NCBI RefSeq assembly: GCF_040802235.1
Contig: NC_133161.1
Coordinates: 149,411,121-149,475,120 of the forward strand
Origin: Manis javanica
Lineage: Eukaryota > Chordata > Mammalia > Pholidota > Manidae
Direction of reading: 5' to 3'
DNA: 64,000 nt
Part shown: positions 32,076 to 43,605 of the stretch, piece after piece
Layout: the number at the start of each line of letters is the position of its first letter
How positions within the stretch are numbered: the first letter of the stretch is position 1
Position numbers and translations under genes: made by a program
The notes under the pieces: generated by a model
Database searches by the model: none
What the model was told of the DNA's origin: nothing
The model's input: the letters and a program-made list of their open reading frames with translations, nothing else

Positions 32076-33114
32076 CTGGGAGGAAATGGCAGCGTCAGGA
32101 GGAGGAGGACCCCACACTCCATCAGGACAAATCTCTCCTGGACTGGAGCCTCTCATCTTTTGACCAAGACGCTCAAAGGCCACTCTCTCTCCTCTTTCGT
32201 CTGAATCCCTTCCCTAGCTATTTCCCTCGCATCCCTGAGGCTCCTCTAACTGTACAGTCCGTGACTGCAGAGGCCTCCTAAGGGCGCCACCTCCATCGGT
32301 CCTTCCCCTCAGCTGGCTCTGGAAGGCTCCTGAGCCCCAGGCCCCTGGGCCAACCCTCCAAACGCCTCTGAGCAGACCTCCAGCGAGATCCCCCGGAGGC
32401 GCTGCGGGGCTGAGCAGACCACTGAAGGTGCAGAGCACCTCAGGACTGGGGCTCCCTGACCTGCCCGCATGGACCTGCCAATCCAGGATCCATCCTTCTG
32501 AGCAGTAACAGCAGAGCAGTGCCAGCCCTGGACGCTGGAGCTGGAGGGATGTCCCGGGTCCCTGCTCGGCTCCAGCTGCCAGCCGCCCACCCGTCCGAGG
32601 GCTCTAAGGTCAGGCATGCATGCTGCCTTCCCCTCACTCACCAGGCAGAGCTGGCCACTCTCCAAAGGGTCTCAGCCCCGGAATCCAGACTCGTCTCCTC
32701 CGCATCCTCTCCTGCTCCCCAGAGAGCTTTGATCAAAGTGAGAAGTTAACGGGTTTCATGGAAGCATAGTCGTGTGGAAAGCCTCAGAGACATAGTTAGC
32801 TTATCTGTCAGGAATTTAAACCTAGAGGCTTTCCAGAAATGGCTGAGCTGGGAAATTGACCCCCAACTTCCTGGCCTTTTGCCAGTTAGAGGAGGCCTCG
32901 CCTCACAGCATCATCCTCCGAGAGTCGGTCCCACCACCCAGGGCCCTTCTCCCAGCTCCGGACATCCTGTGAGGGTCTGGGTCTACCCGTTAAGCCTGAG
33001 GTGTGCTCAGAGGTCTGTCCAGTCCCTGGGTCTGAGCCAGTGGCTCGTCATCCTTCCCCTGCACACCAGCAGAGGGTGGCATTTGCTGTCTGGATGAGTA
33101 AGAGGTAAAGTGAA
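32076..33114. other. Unique sequence, no gene seen
   Basis: GC-rich flank of the minisatellite. Apart from the CTCF-like site at 33066-33079, nothing is recognised. Confidence 0.5.
33066..33079 (+). promoter_or_regulatory. CTCF-like core motif
   Basis: CCAGCAGAGGGTGG matches CCASYAGRKGGCRS at 13 of 14 positions. It is the best CTCF-like match noticed in the window. Occupancy is not shown by the sequence. Confidence 0.45.
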
Positions 33115-33350
33115 GGATTCTGGTTAAGGGCTCAGGAATCCTTGAGTGGTGAAGAGCATTGTGTTGATAGCCAGGCAGTTCTGTGTTCCAGTCCAGGCAC
33201 CTGACAATGCTGGGCAAGTTACTTAACCACCCTGAGCCCTGGCTTGCTTGCCTGTCAAGTAGCAGCAATACTGTCCACCCTCGGCACTTTCATTGTGAGG
33301 AATAAGTGAGCCAGTCCAGTAAAATACTCACTCTGTGCTTGCCACAAAAT
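33115..33350 (+). mobile_element. MIR SINE, sense, nearly complete
   Basis: The order runs from 'gtggtgaagagcattgtg', 'gccaggcagttctgtgttcc', 'gctgggcaagttacttaacc' and 'accctgagccctggcttgc' to 'tcattgtgaggaataagtg' and a diverged 3' end. The core between 33200 and 33240 is the best-preserved MIR match in the window. Confidence 0.88.
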
Positions 33351-33749
33351 TAGAACTAAAAAAACTATAGCTAGTATTAATTATTTATTAAAAGGACCCT
33401 GAATTTTAGAAGTAGGCTTCAAATGCCCAGGAATTTCAGTATAAAGGGTCTACTTACCTGCTGTAACATAGGAGCACCTGTCTCCCTCCCCTGGAGGGCA
33501 TACAGCAAGGTGGCACCATCTCGTCCCTAGGGTGCCCAGCCCCACCCTCCTTCCCATGTCCCCACCAGAATATCTGCTGGAATTCCTCTGCCCCATTTAT
33601 CAGGAAGCCTCAGGGCTAGAAGAAATCTTTAATTTTATCTCCCTTTCCTCATAAATGGTTCTTAACCACTTCTACAACATCTTCTCTAAGACCTCACCTT
33701 TTGTATATTTAAACCTCTTAATGACGTGCTATTCACCAAGCCACCCAGC
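33351..33749. other. Unique AT-richer sequence, no gene seen
   Basis: No exon or clear repeat. A short A/T-rich stretch (33353-33390) may be an extension of the MIR tail. Confidence 0.45.
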
Positions 33750-33960
33750 CAGACAGCCATTCATCCATCTGATAAATAGTAATAGATTACCAGATATGCC
33801 AAGCATATGATAACGTGCTAAGGACAAGCCAGCGAGAACAGGACACACACAACTTTCTCTCTTGTGAGTCTAGTAGGGAGAGGCTAATACTTAACATGTG
33901 ATAGCACAAATATTTAATTACAATCATCACTAATGGGATTGGACAACCCATGTCAGCTGG
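33750..33960. repeat. Ancient interspersed repeat, same class as 9990-10090
   Basis: 'cattcatccatctgataaat', 'gccaagcatatgataacgtgc', 'gcgagaacaggacacacac', 'gagtctagtagggagaggc' and 'atagcacaaatatttaatta' keep the motif order of this dispersed family over about 200 bp, the longest copy in the window. Confidence 0.6.
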
Positions 33961-34229
33961 GAATGCCCACAGTCTAGATAAAACCAGCTCGTATCCCCAA
34001 ACCACTTTCTGCTCTTCCCAGGATTTCCAGGTGTGGGAGTGTCCTAGGTTCTCATGGTCAGATCTGGGGGGGCCAAGCTCTCTCCTCAGCTGATAGACCT
34101 CCCAATTCTTTCATATGTTAACAACTGTTGGTGTCACACACCATATCACAGGATGGGAAACTCCGCTTCATCCTCCATTTCCAGGAAAATTCTGCTTATA
34201 CTGTAGTAATTGGTTACTGGACATACAAA

Positions 34230-34590
34230 TGTATGTATAAAGATGTAAGTTTTGACACAAGACACATAAAATGTGTGTAGGGGAGACTGTAAAAACATAG
34301 GGGTTTTGTATGTGTTTGAAGTTACATTGTTACTAACTTTAAAATAGACTGTTATAAATATAGGGTTCTGTGGAAGCCTCAGGGTAACCACAAGGCAAAA
34401 GTATACAGTAGACACACAAAAGAAAGAGCGAGAGGAATCACAAAACAACCTACCAGAAAACAATTGCCAAAATGGCAACGCTAAGTCCATATCCATCAAT
34501 AATTACTTTAAATGTAAACGTACTAAATTTTCCAATCAATAGACACAGAATGGCTAAATGGATAAAAAAGAAAATAAGACCTGATCCTCA
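34230..34590 (+). mobile_element. Old L1 LINE, ORF1-ORF2 junction and ORF2 start, sense
   Basis: 'gggagactgtaaaaacatag', 'aaaatagactgttataaata', 'taaccacaaggcaaaagta' and 'cacacaaaagaaagagcg' follow the L1M sequence upstream of ORF2. Next comes the ORF2 N-terminus (see the pseudogene at 34472). The element stops abruptly after the first 40 or so codons of ORF2. Confidence 0.85.
34472..34590 (+). pseudogene. L1 ORF2 endonuclease N-terminal remnant
   Basis: The frame opening at 34472 contains SIITLNVNVLNFPINRHRMA, clearly homologous to the start of the L1 apurinic-endonuclease-like domain (family pattern I-x-T-L-N-x-N-G-L-N). The Asn of the active-site strand is kept, but the usual Gly is Val. 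Homology ends about residue 40, after WIKKKIRPDP, and the frame then runs into unrelated sequence to a stop at 34654. Reverse transcriptase and the rest of the nuclease are absent, so it is inactive. Confidence 0.85.
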
Positions 34591-35629
34591 AGGCGTTTTC
34601 CTAAGCGGAGGACTTTCCACCTGGGAAGCAGTGTGCTGTGCTGTCAGTTGTTAAGTACATTTTCACCCTGATCATGCAATGAAAAGGTGCAGATTTCATG
34701 CACACATATAATGGGATGGGGGTGCCTGCCTTAATTTAGGGGTTAAAGAAGGTGAAGGACAAGAGTTGGCTTAAAAAGGTGGAAGGGGAGACAGAGGACT
34801 TGAACAACCCATGTGGCTGGACCCGGGAGTGAGGGAGTGTGGAGATGAGGCAAGTGCCTCCCCATGGGAACCGATTTCATTTCCAAAAGCCCTTCAGAGA
34901 ATCATCTCCAGCGCCGTCCGCCTGTCGCTTCCACCCCGGTTCTGCTCCCTGGGGCTGCCCAGAGAGCATTGCCCTGATGGCAGTTCTCTGACCCTCCACC
35001 TGGCTGGTGAGATTCTCAACAATAACACAGTTTTTAAAAAATTTCTTGAAATGTGGCCCTCCAAATACTGGGCTAGCCAGTTCCTTGTGCCCATCCCTGT
35101 GCCTGCTTCCATGTGGGAACTCATGGAATGAGCCAGCCTCTGATGACTCCTTCTTTCTGCACTTTGCTCCCTGGGGATCGGAGCACTGGGGTGGGATCAG
35201 CCACCTACACGGAACCTCTGGCCTCCCCGGAAGCTTTGATTACAGTAAGATTCCTGTCACTGCGAACTTCCCAAGCTGCCTTAACCTTCCTGACAAAGGG
35301 GCTGCCCCAGCCTCCACTGAGCCTCTGTGAGCCTTATGAAAAGGCACCCCAGGGCCAATGCGGTTTGGCCTCAGGGATTTGCTGCAGTTCAGTGCCCCTG
35401 GACCAGACCCCTTTGTGCAGGCTACAGACTGCCCCCCAAACACGGTATCCTGGCCAGTAACAGGCCCGAGGGCAGCGAGGAGCCTGTGAGCCCAGCTCAC
35501 TGACCAGTTGGAGCTCGAGCTGGTCTGGGCTGCATTACTGCCTGTGTCTCCTGGCTCACGGTTTAGGCAGAGCCAAGCCCACCACCCAACGGAAGAAGCC
35601 TGGGTCAGCCGGACAGGATGCAAAGGGAC
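34591..35629. other. Unique sequence, no gene seen
   Basis: No exon, RNA gene or clear repeat is recognised. Confidence 0.5.
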
Positions 35630-35705
35630 AACACGTGCCTCTTACTAGCTGCACAAACACGGGCTTTCAGAAGCCTGTTCTGTCATCCGTAAAGTGGGGA
35701 TGGAA
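35630..35705 (+). mobile_element. MIR scrap, sense
   Basis: 'cctcttactagctgcacaaa' followed by 'ttctgtcatccgtaaagtgg' matches the MIR core (acttactagctgtgtgacc ... tcatctgtaaaatggg). Confidence 0.6.
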
Positions 35706-36370
35706 ATTCCTTCACGGAGGGCTGCTGTGGTGGCTGAGACCGGCGGGTGCAAGCCACCCGGCTACGCCGGCACATCACACGTGGTCGCTGGGCACCCGCC
35801 CGCAGCCAAGGCAGAGAAGCAGACCTGGGCGGCAGTGCGGTGGTAACGCCATGTGAGCGGAGAGAGCGGCAGGAGTGGGAGGCCGTGGAGGCCCCTTCCC
35901 CTTCCTGTGGCTCACGAGGCTCAGGTCAGCCTGCCCCAGTGGGGAGGAAGCCCCCACTCTAGACAGCCCACACACTGGGGGTGGAGGGCGGCCTGGTAAG
36001 CACGTGGCTCCTGAGAAATCCGTCATGGAGTTTAACAAAGAAAAACAGGAGCTGCCCTGGGCAAATATCAAAGTCAGAGCTCTTGTAGCGTAAAGATTTG
36101 GGGATGAGTCCTGGCAGAGGGGAGAAGGGTCAGGGTGACTGCCAAGTGGGGGGCCTTCCGGGGCAGACAGCTATACTGACCTCACTGTGAGGGCACCGGG
36201 GCCCCACCCAGGGGCCACTACCTCAACAAGGATGGGGAGAAGTCAGCTAAGGCACTTCCGGCCACACCACCTGCAGTTTCCCACCCTGCCTGAGGCTGAA
36301 ATCGATTCTTCCGTCCCCGGGACCCTGACCCGGGCTTTGGAGAACTGAATGGCTTGCACGGGGGGTCAGG
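35706..36370. other. Unique GC-rich sequence, no gene seen
   Basis: No exon, RNA gene or clear repeat is recognised. Confidence 0.5.
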
Positions 36371-36480
36371 TAAGTGCCTCTGTATTCACTTATTAAAACA
36401 AGATGCACTGAACACCTTTTAATTTCAGGCACTGTGCTAAACACTGAAGTTAAAAATATAAATAAGAGACAGGCAAATCC
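36371..36480. repeat. Ancient interspersed repeat, same class as 9990-10090
   Basis: 'attcacttattaaaacaag', 'cactgaacaccttttaatt', 'caggcactgtgctaaacac' and 'aatataaataagagacagg' keep the family's motif order. It ends where the TG-rich tract begins. Confidence 0.65.
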
Positions 36481-36487
36481 CCATTTC

Positions 36488-36650
36488 ATTATTATGAATG
36501 TGTAAGCATGTGTAAAAGTGTGTGTGTGTGTATTTAGTGTTCATCTTTGTGAGTTTGTGTATGTAAGCAGCTGTGTTTGCATGTGTTTTCATGTATGTAT
36601 ACATAAGTCTGTGTATGTGTGTGTGTCTAAATGTAGGTATTATCTGTGCA
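36488..36650. repeat. TG-rich degenerate microsatellite
   Basis: Irregular TG/TATG/CATG steps over about 160 bp, with one clean (GT)n core near 36518-36531 and another near 36614-36628. The minus-strand His/Thr/Tyr-rich frame through it is a simple-sequence artefact. Confidence 0.85.
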
Positions 36651-38199
36651 AATCTGCATGGGTAGGCTGAGTGTGTGCTTCTGGGTGCACCCTCTTCTTT
36701 AAGAACTAAGAAGAAACATACAAAGCATCCTCTGTGACGGGTCTGAGGTCCAAGTGTACAGACAGGGGGAAGCCACTGTGGAGGGGCATTTTGCTCCAAG
36801 GATGCTGGGAGCCAGGAACTCACGTGACCTCACATCACTCATGCCAGGTAGAGTGGGGGGCCCCGCAGAGCCCGGTCAGGGCAAGCAGGAAGCCAGGACC
36901 CAGGAAGGCAAGACCAGAGGGAAGGAATTTGCCGAAGCCTGGGACTAGAACCAGCAAGATGTCAGAACTCCCAGTGAGAATGGAGGGCTTGGCAGTCATT
37001 GGACGACTGAGGGATTCAGAAGGACTGAGTGGACAGGACACCACCTGGTCCCGGCAAACAGGGCATGCTCCCCAGCCACTGGAGCACCACGGGGCTTCTA
37101 GACAGAGGCCGCTGAGGCAGGGCCTCGTTGGCATGTCCCAGCTGGCCAGCCAGTGAAGACGGAGACTGTGGAGGGGGACGGAGAAAGGGGTGCTACTCAG
37201 ACAGGACGCTGGGCCCCCAGAGGCCTCTGACCTTTGTCTATGTCCTCAGCATCATTTGTCACTCGGATGGACTTCTTTGAAATTTATGCCCATGTAATAT
37301 CAGTTTTATCATACAGAGAATCACAGGAGAGAAGGGAAATGGAGCCGATCCCAGTGCTTCTATGTCATTTGCTGACTGGAGCTCAGACGAGGGGAGGGAA
37401 AGCTCGCTGGTCACTACCCAGCAGTGACAATGGTATTTGGGTTTCTGCCGCGACAGCAGCCACTCTGGGGAGAGACCGACAGCCTTTATCTTGGTGTCCA
37501 GGAACAGAAGCAGACGTGGTGTCTTCTGGGAGCAGAGATAACAGCATCAATGGGGGAGCTGTGCTGGGCAATGGCACGGGGGCTCTCCAGGCTGTAGCAT
37601 TTGGAAAGAATTCAGCCTTACCTCGCACAGATGCCGGAGGGCTGGTTTCTGGGCTGTGGGAGGGATTCGGGGGCTCCTTCCAATCTCTTCTGCCAGGAGC
37701 CGATTTCCTGGGCTGCAGACTTGGCTCGGCGTGTTGGGCTGCTGGGGTCTGACAGCAGCAGGGCCTGGAGGAGGAGGCTGGGGTCTGGGAAGGTCCCAGC
37801 AGTGACGTTTCTTCCCCAGCCCACTTGCTGTGAATGCACATGTCTTACCCAATGAGAGATAGTAACGTGCTCATTGGTGAAGCGCCAGCTGCAGTCCCAC
37901 CAACCAGGTCAAGTACCCCCCGTGGGCCAGGCCTCGGACCAGTCACTGGGCATGTCGGCTGCGGGTACCAAGCCAGAGGCACCACAGCGCTGCACTGAGG
38001 AGGCAACTGTGGGCAGATGCTCCAGGGAGCCCTGAAATCCTAACAGCTCCCGCCTCGTAGGACTGTGACAGCATCGAGTGAACTCCTGGACCTCAGCCCG
38101 CGCCGTGCACGGCTCACTGGTGTCTGATGTTCCCGATCCGGCCACATCTAGGAAATGGAGATGGCGTATCCCCACGGCCCTGGCTTGTGATGAAGAGTG
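36651..38199. other. Unique sequence, no gene seen
   Basis: Overlapping frames occur on both strands (up to 172 codons at 37234-37752), without domains or codon-level hints of selection. No repeat is identified. Confidence 0.5.
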
Positions 38200-38282
38200 T
38201 GTGAGGCACTGCTTATAAAACGCTCTGCTTATGACTTGGCAGACAGTGAGCCCTCGATAAATATCAGCAATTCTTATTGCTG
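38200..38282 (+). mobile_element. MIR SINE, sense, 3' end
   Basis: 'cttataaaacgctctgctta', 'cttggcagacagtgagccc' and 'tcgataaatatcagcaattc' match the MIR terminus (gcgctta-gaacagtgcctggcacatagtaagcgctcaataaatgt). Confidence 0.65.
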
Positions 38283-39659
38283 ATTAAATCAGCCCGCACG
38301 TGGGGCCAGGCCCAGACAGCAGGGCCATCCTCGCCGGTCGAGCCGTCTGCTGGCCCCTCCTGGCGGGGAGGCGGGTGGGCAGGCTGAGTGTGGTCACATC
38401 CTGACGGTGCTGCAGAGATGCATCTGATCTCCTTGCAGACTCCAGGCCTGGCTGAGTGGGAGGGACTCTCTTATCGACCCAGGGAGGCATCAGACTGAGG
38501 GGGCTGCTTTCTTCATCAAAGAAAACTGCCTGCGCCTCTGAATCCCCACTGGGTGCGAGACAGAGGAGGCGTGGGCAGGCGCGGGCAGGGGGCCAGGGGA
38601 AGCCGGGAGTGTGCGTGGGCGGTGCCGATGGCTGGGATGCTTGCTGGAGGCACACACCCGCCTGGAGCCTGGCTGGGGCTGGCTCCCTGCCCGCACCGTG
38701 AGGCAGCCTGAGGGTGCCCCAGGCCCTCCCCGGCCCGCAGAAGACTCCATCTCAGGAAGGGCCCTGGCAGAGCAACACGGCAGGTGCGGTACCCGTGAGC
38801 CCTGGGCTTGAAGGTCTGGGCACCATGAGCTCCCTTACTCCTCTGCGTGGGGACACAGTGGGGGCCACGCTTTTGCTCTGGGGACAGCCATGGGGCCCCG
38901 CCTGGGTGAGGGCGCAGGAACTCTGTCCCCTGCAGCTGGTATCAGCCATCCCCCAGTCCCAGGCCAGCACTTCCACCATTGCCCAGTGCCCATTTTCATT
39001 CTAGCACTTTGCCAAGAGCAAACTCAGTCACATCTCAGTATCGTGCCACCTTCTAAAGCCTCCTCTGTTTTCCACCTGCTAAATGGGGAACTTGTCACCA
39101 AGAAGGGCTGCTGTCCTGAAGGTGAGTGAGATACACGCTGTGGCAGGCAGCACTGGGCCACCTGGGTCTCCTTTAAGACAGAACCGCTGCCCACCTACAG
39201 GGAGGGCACTCAGCCCCCAGCCTGGGGGCCTCAGCCTCCAGCCCCCAGCCTCCGGGCTCCAGCCTCCAGTGAGGAGGTGAGAGCGCCCCAGGACAGCCCA
39301 GACGGTGGGGCCCAGGCTCCCCACTGAGCCTCTGCCAGCAGTGGGGTGGTTTCCTGACTTGCCCGACCGCCTTGCCGCAGTCCTCTGGCCGGAGAGAGCG
39401 GCCGGACTGCGGCTGTCCACCACTCCCAGGGCGCAGCTGCTTCGGTTGCCAGCTGGGATGTGTGAGGCGAAGGAGAGCCAAGGAGGCCCCCCATGTGCTG
39501 TCCCTCGGGCCCCAAGGCCGCCTCCTCTGCTTCTTCTCCCACCTCTCAGGGCCGCCTATGGTGACAAGGTTGTTCGCTGCACGTAATAGGGAGAACGGGG
39601 AAGGTACGTCCACTCACCGTCCCAGAAGCGGAAGCCTTACTGTCCTTCAAGCCTCTAGT
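38283..39659. other. Unique GC-rich sequence, no gene seen
   Basis: Contains a short imperfect tandem at 39209-39270 built on CAGCCYCCAG/CTCCAGCCT units, and a MIR-like fragment around 39060-39130 ('ttttccacctgctaaatggg'). No exon is supported. Confidence 0.5.
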
Positions 39660-40020
39660 GTTACACCCGGTCTCAGAGCGAACCTCGCGCAGACCGGGTC
39701 CAGGCTGCCTCTCCCTCCTTAGCTGGTCTCACCAGGCTCCCCCGTAGGGCGCCCACGCGAGCTGAGCCGGAGGCGCTGGCGCGAGAGTCCCAGCGCTATG
39801 GGCCAGGCAGCTCCCTTGTGCCTCCTGGGCCTCCTTGTCCTGACTCCGGGTCCCCGCGTCCACACTGCCGTGGGTCGCTGCTGGGCCTGCCCAACGTGGG
39901 GAGAGGCAGGCTCACACTGGTCAGCTCCGGCCGCAAGGCCCCGTGTCCTGCGTCAGGCGGCCGGCGACAGCAGGGGGAGTGTTCCAGGGGGCATACGCTG
40001 TGGGGGAGCTCGGGGTCCTG
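39660..40020. promoter_or_regulatory. CpG island
   Basis: About 29 CpG in 360 bp by eye, at about 67% G+C (observed/expected near 0.7). The small frame beginning ATGGGCCAGGCAGCTCCCTT at 39798 (89 codons) starts with a hydrophobic Leu-rich stretch, but I see no family match. Promoter function is possible but unproven. Confidence 0.65.
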
Positions 40021-40189
40021 AGGGCCAGCCACATTCTGCGTCCTGGCCCCGGGTGTGGTCACAATGAGGTTTGCTGTGTGCTCAGTCATCAGCGTGCTTG
40101 TCTCTGTTTTCTAGGCTTTTCTGAACGTGTGGTATCATCCATAGTCAAAGAAAGTTAAATTTTTTAAGTGCTACTTTTCAAAAAAAGCT
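40021..40189. other. Unique sequence, nothing recognised
   Basis: Transition from the CpG island to the L1. Confidence 0.4.
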
Positions 40190-40755
40190 TTACTTCCTTT
40201 TCCCCTCAGCATTTTTTCCACTTTTTTTATTGTAACAAAATAAACAATAACATAAAATATCATTTTAACCATTTTTAAGTAGATAATTCAGTGGCAGTTG
40301 GACCTGTAATGTGCCACGATTGTGACCGTTGTTTCCAGAACCGGCCCAGCATGCCCAAAGGCCTGCATGCCCATGGCACCACTGCCCCCACGGCCCCTCC
40401 GCCCAGCCCTGGTACCTCTATTCTCCTTTCCATCTCTAAGAATTTGCCCATCCTGGGTACTCCACAGAAATAGGGCCATGCAATATTTGTCTTTCTGTGT
40501 TTGCATCATTTCACTTAGCATAACGTCTCCAAGTTTCCTCCAGGTCACAGCAGATTTTCATTTCTTTTTACAGCTACATAACACCCCGTCGTGTGCCCCC
40601 CACATTCTGTCTGTCCATGCTGATGGACACTTGACTGTTTCCACTTTGTGGCTCTTGTGAACAATGCTGCTGTGAACACAGGTACATGACTATCTGTCTG
40701 GGCCTCTGCTTTCCACTCTCTTGGGTTCATGTGCAGGCGTGGAAGGACTGGGTTG
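40190..40755 (-). mobile_element. Old L1 LINE, 3' UTR and ORF2 end, antisense
   Basis: The plus strand shows 'ataacataaaatatcatttt' and 'aaccatttttaagtagataa' (40248-40285), 'catttcacttagcataacg' (40506-40524), 'caatgctgctgtgaacacag' (40662-40681) and 'ctctcttgggttcatg' (40716-40731). This is the complement of an L1MC/ME-type 3' end. It differs in 3' UTR type from the copies at 1 and 30.9 kb. Confidence 0.85.
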
Positions 40756-41599
40756 TCTTCTGCATTAAAGTCAAAGGAATGGGCCTCTCCTTGTCCCAAG
40801 AATTTGTGCATGAATTCCAGCCAGTGTGGGGGCTGAATACCGGAGGGCTCGTAAGGCAAGGAAGCAAGACGCTCACGGTTCGGTCACTTGTGGCCGAGTC
40901 ACAGCCAGAGGGGTCCAGGATTCTTGGGTTCCGTGCTGGTTTCCTTCGCCATGACCAGCTGCCCCCGTCCCATGTCCAGTCCCTGAATGTCCCCAGGGAA
41001 CAGGAATCCTTCTTGGCAGGGAAGAGAATTAACGAGGACACGTGGGAGACGTCGGAGACTCTAAAGAGGCATCTTGGGTAGGTGAAATGACAAGGCGGGG
41101 CAGGAAATGAAAAACCGACATACAGCGTGGTCCCGTCTGCCTAGGTGGGGACAGGAGGGCGCGGGCTCAGCAGAGGAGGCGGGGCGGAGGGGTGATGCGC
41201 GGCCGCAGTAGGGAAGGTGGGAGCAGAGGGGGAAGTTTGAAATTAACCACTAAAATGTTAAATGATGCAATTGCAGTGACGATTCCTCGGTGTGATATTC
41301 CAGGCTTATTCCTGGATTCTGGAAGGTCAGTCATCTCATGATGGTGGGCATTTGGCTTTGAATCAGTATCAACTCTAACATCGGGGGTTAGGCGAAATAT
41401 GAATGCGGATCGTGCGCACCTCTTCAGGGTGCTGGCATGACGGTCTGGGAGAACCAGGAAGGCGTCTCATAGACGCTGACATGGACATCGGGGGGAGGAA
41501 TTCCATGTTAGCCCAGAGAATGAGAAGGAGGCGGGGCTGGGCATTCTAGGAGAGGGAACAGTCTAAAAATGTCTGGAGTGCCCTCCTAGGGCCGGGCAC
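40756..41599. other. Unique sequence, no gene seen
   Basis: No exon is recognised. The patch at 41228-41400 is AT-richer and non-repetitive (TTAAATGATGCAATTGCAGT) and could be conserved non-coding DNA. Confidence 0.45.
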
Positions 41600-41720
41600 C
41601 ACTTTGCTCTCCCCCACACGTGCTACTTCCTTTCATCCTAAACCGACACGATGAAGTAGGTGTGTGTCTACTCTCATTGTTGCAGAGGGCAGATGAGGGC
41701 TCCGAGGAGGTGACTGTCCC
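41600..41720 (-). mobile_element. MIR SINE, antisense
   Basis: 'cgacacgatgaagtaggtg', 'ctactctcattgttgcagag' and 'ggcagatgagggctccgagg' follow the MIR complement (accctgtgaggtaggtacta ... cattttacagatgaggaaact). Confidence 0.6.
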
Positions 41721-43204
41721 CTGCAGGCCTGGGAGTGACTCCACAAGAACCTCCCGGCCGCGTGGGGATCCTCGCAAATGCTGGCCTCCCTGTGGCCCCA
41801 GCCCGCCCGCTGCTCCTGGGGTGCGGGCCTGCCTGGGCCTGGACCACTTGCTGCGGGTGCTGGAGCCCCGATTCCTTCCAGGCCCAGTGCTGGGGGCCTT
41901 ATTCCTAACCAGAGACCTTATTCTTAGCCTGCGGCCTTTTTCCTGACATCCCACAACAGTCATCCTCTCCCCGGCTGCCAGACAGGCCAGGGCAGAGTGT
42001 CTCCGGCTTCCTCTGTGGCCCTGCGGTCCCCCTGCAAGCCCTCCCCGATGGCCCGATTCTTCAAACGCTTTCCTTGTCTCTTGGTCTTTCTTTCTTCCCT
42101 TCGGTCTCTTCTGGGGAAGGCCCACTGCCTGGCACAGCAATTGTGTTTGGAAATGAGCCTTCTGGGCAGGAGAATAACTTGCATTTTATCCCTCCCTGTC
42201 AATTCCGGTTGGGGAGCTCTGGGAGATGAAAGCTGAGACTTCAAATGGGCTTCCTTTGACTCGGGGCAGTGCTTCTCATTTCTAAGCACCTCAGTGGCAC
42301 TGGCAGGAACCACATCTCCGCCAAACCCTGGGATCTCCTGGGCCTCCTGGGCCTCCCGGGCTGGGCACCTGGTGGTCCCCATCTTCACTAGATCAACAGA
42401 AGTCATGGGGTTCGATTCTCGGCAAGCATCTCTGGTTGCGGTGGCTCATTGCTCGTGGGAGGGAGAGGCCGGTCCCCCCTGGGGCACCTGAGAGGCTGGG
42501 CCTGTACCATGGCACCACACCATGCACAGCCATGCAGGGGCCCAGTGCCTTCATCTGGGGAGCAGTAGAACTCTGATGGGATGTTTCCCCGTGTGTGCGG
42601 TCCCCACACAGAGGTAACTCTGGGCTCCTGGCTGCACAGTCCCCCACGTTAAGACTCACCATGGGCTCTGTTTATCCTCAGATGGGCACGGATGTAGGTG
42701 GGAAGTGGGAGGAATCAGTCACCCACTGGTCCACACAGCCCAGCTCTGATGGGCAAACTGGTCCCCCACGTCCCGGTCTGCAGGTGCAGGCTGGGCTGGG
42801 AGGGCTCCAAACAGGCAGCGTCCAGCAGAGCTGCCCCGATCTGGCAGCCAGAGCTCCACCTTCTATCTTAGGTCTACCCCCAGACTCTCTGCCTTTGGGG
42901 CGGCTTCCTCTACTTGGGAACAGCCCATGCGTCATGGAGTCCCTGATGACCCCATATCTGCGTGTTTCCAGAGCCTGGCAGAGAGCTGGGTGCAGAGGTA
43001 AGAAATACTGCACCTGGAAGACAATTTTTGCAGACCTTGGGGTCAGGCAAGGCAGAGAGCAGATCCCGGCTGAAGGTGGGGTGTGTGGAGGCTTGACCTG
43101 GGAGAACGGTGGCTCTTCCCGCCGTGGCTGAGACAGCTGAGTGGGGTGGTCTGTGCGAAGCGCCCGGCCTGATACCTTTGTCACTGCTCACAGGCCGCAC
43201 ATGC
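41721..43204. other. Unique sequence, no gene seen
   Basis: GC-rich. A 9-bp tandem CCTGGGCCT lies at 42337-42360. Domain-free frames occur on both strands (184 codons minus 41586-42140; 178 codons plus 42595-43131). Confidence 0.5.
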
Positions 43205-43330
43205 TTGGAGTGGTGTGACCTGGTGGGAAGGGCCCTGGTTTTGGAAGCGGGACGACTGAGCTTAAACCCACTCCAGGCTCTTGGCAGACGTGTGATCCTG
43301 GGAAAGTCGCCACAAAGCCATCGCCTTCGC
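43205..43330 (+). mobile_element. MIR SINE, sense, 5' part and core
   Basis: 'ccctggttttggaagcggg', 'cttaaacccactccaggctc' and 'gtgtgatcctgggaaagtcgc' keep the MIR order, with strong divergence. Confidence 0.55.
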
Positions 43331-43479
43331 CAGCAGCCGCCAGCTGCGAAGGGCTTGCCGTGCGCAGGCGCTGACCATGGTCCCCTCGGCCTCGTGAGGG
43401 GTTACACCGCTTACCAGAGGCTTTGCTGCCAGAAGAAACAGAGGGGCTAGGAGGTCAGGTCCACGGCTTAGTCGGCCTC

Positions 43480-43605
43480 TGACCTCTGCAGCGCCTCACT
43501 GTACAATTCCCCTGACTTTTCTGAGCTTCTCTTTCCTCATATGCAAAATGGGGGCGATGACGACAACCTCTGAGGTTTAGGAGGAGAATTAGAGAAGGTG
43601 ACACA
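43480..43605 (+). mobile_element. MIR SINE, sense, core and 3' part
   Basis: 'tttcctcatatgcaaaatgg' and 'gggcgatgacgacaacctctg' correspond to MIR (ctcatctgtaaaatggggataataat). It may be the same insertion as 43205-43330, interrupted. Confidence 0.65.

Noticed and set aside
31746-32281. Apparent 29-residue repeat protein on either strand
   Set aside because: It arises from an 87-bp minisatellite that happens to be divisible by three. Nothing indicates transcription or selection.
42405-42425. tRNA B-box-like GGGGTTCGATTCTC
   Set aside because: No A box at the right distance and no cloverleaf can be drawn; probably chance.
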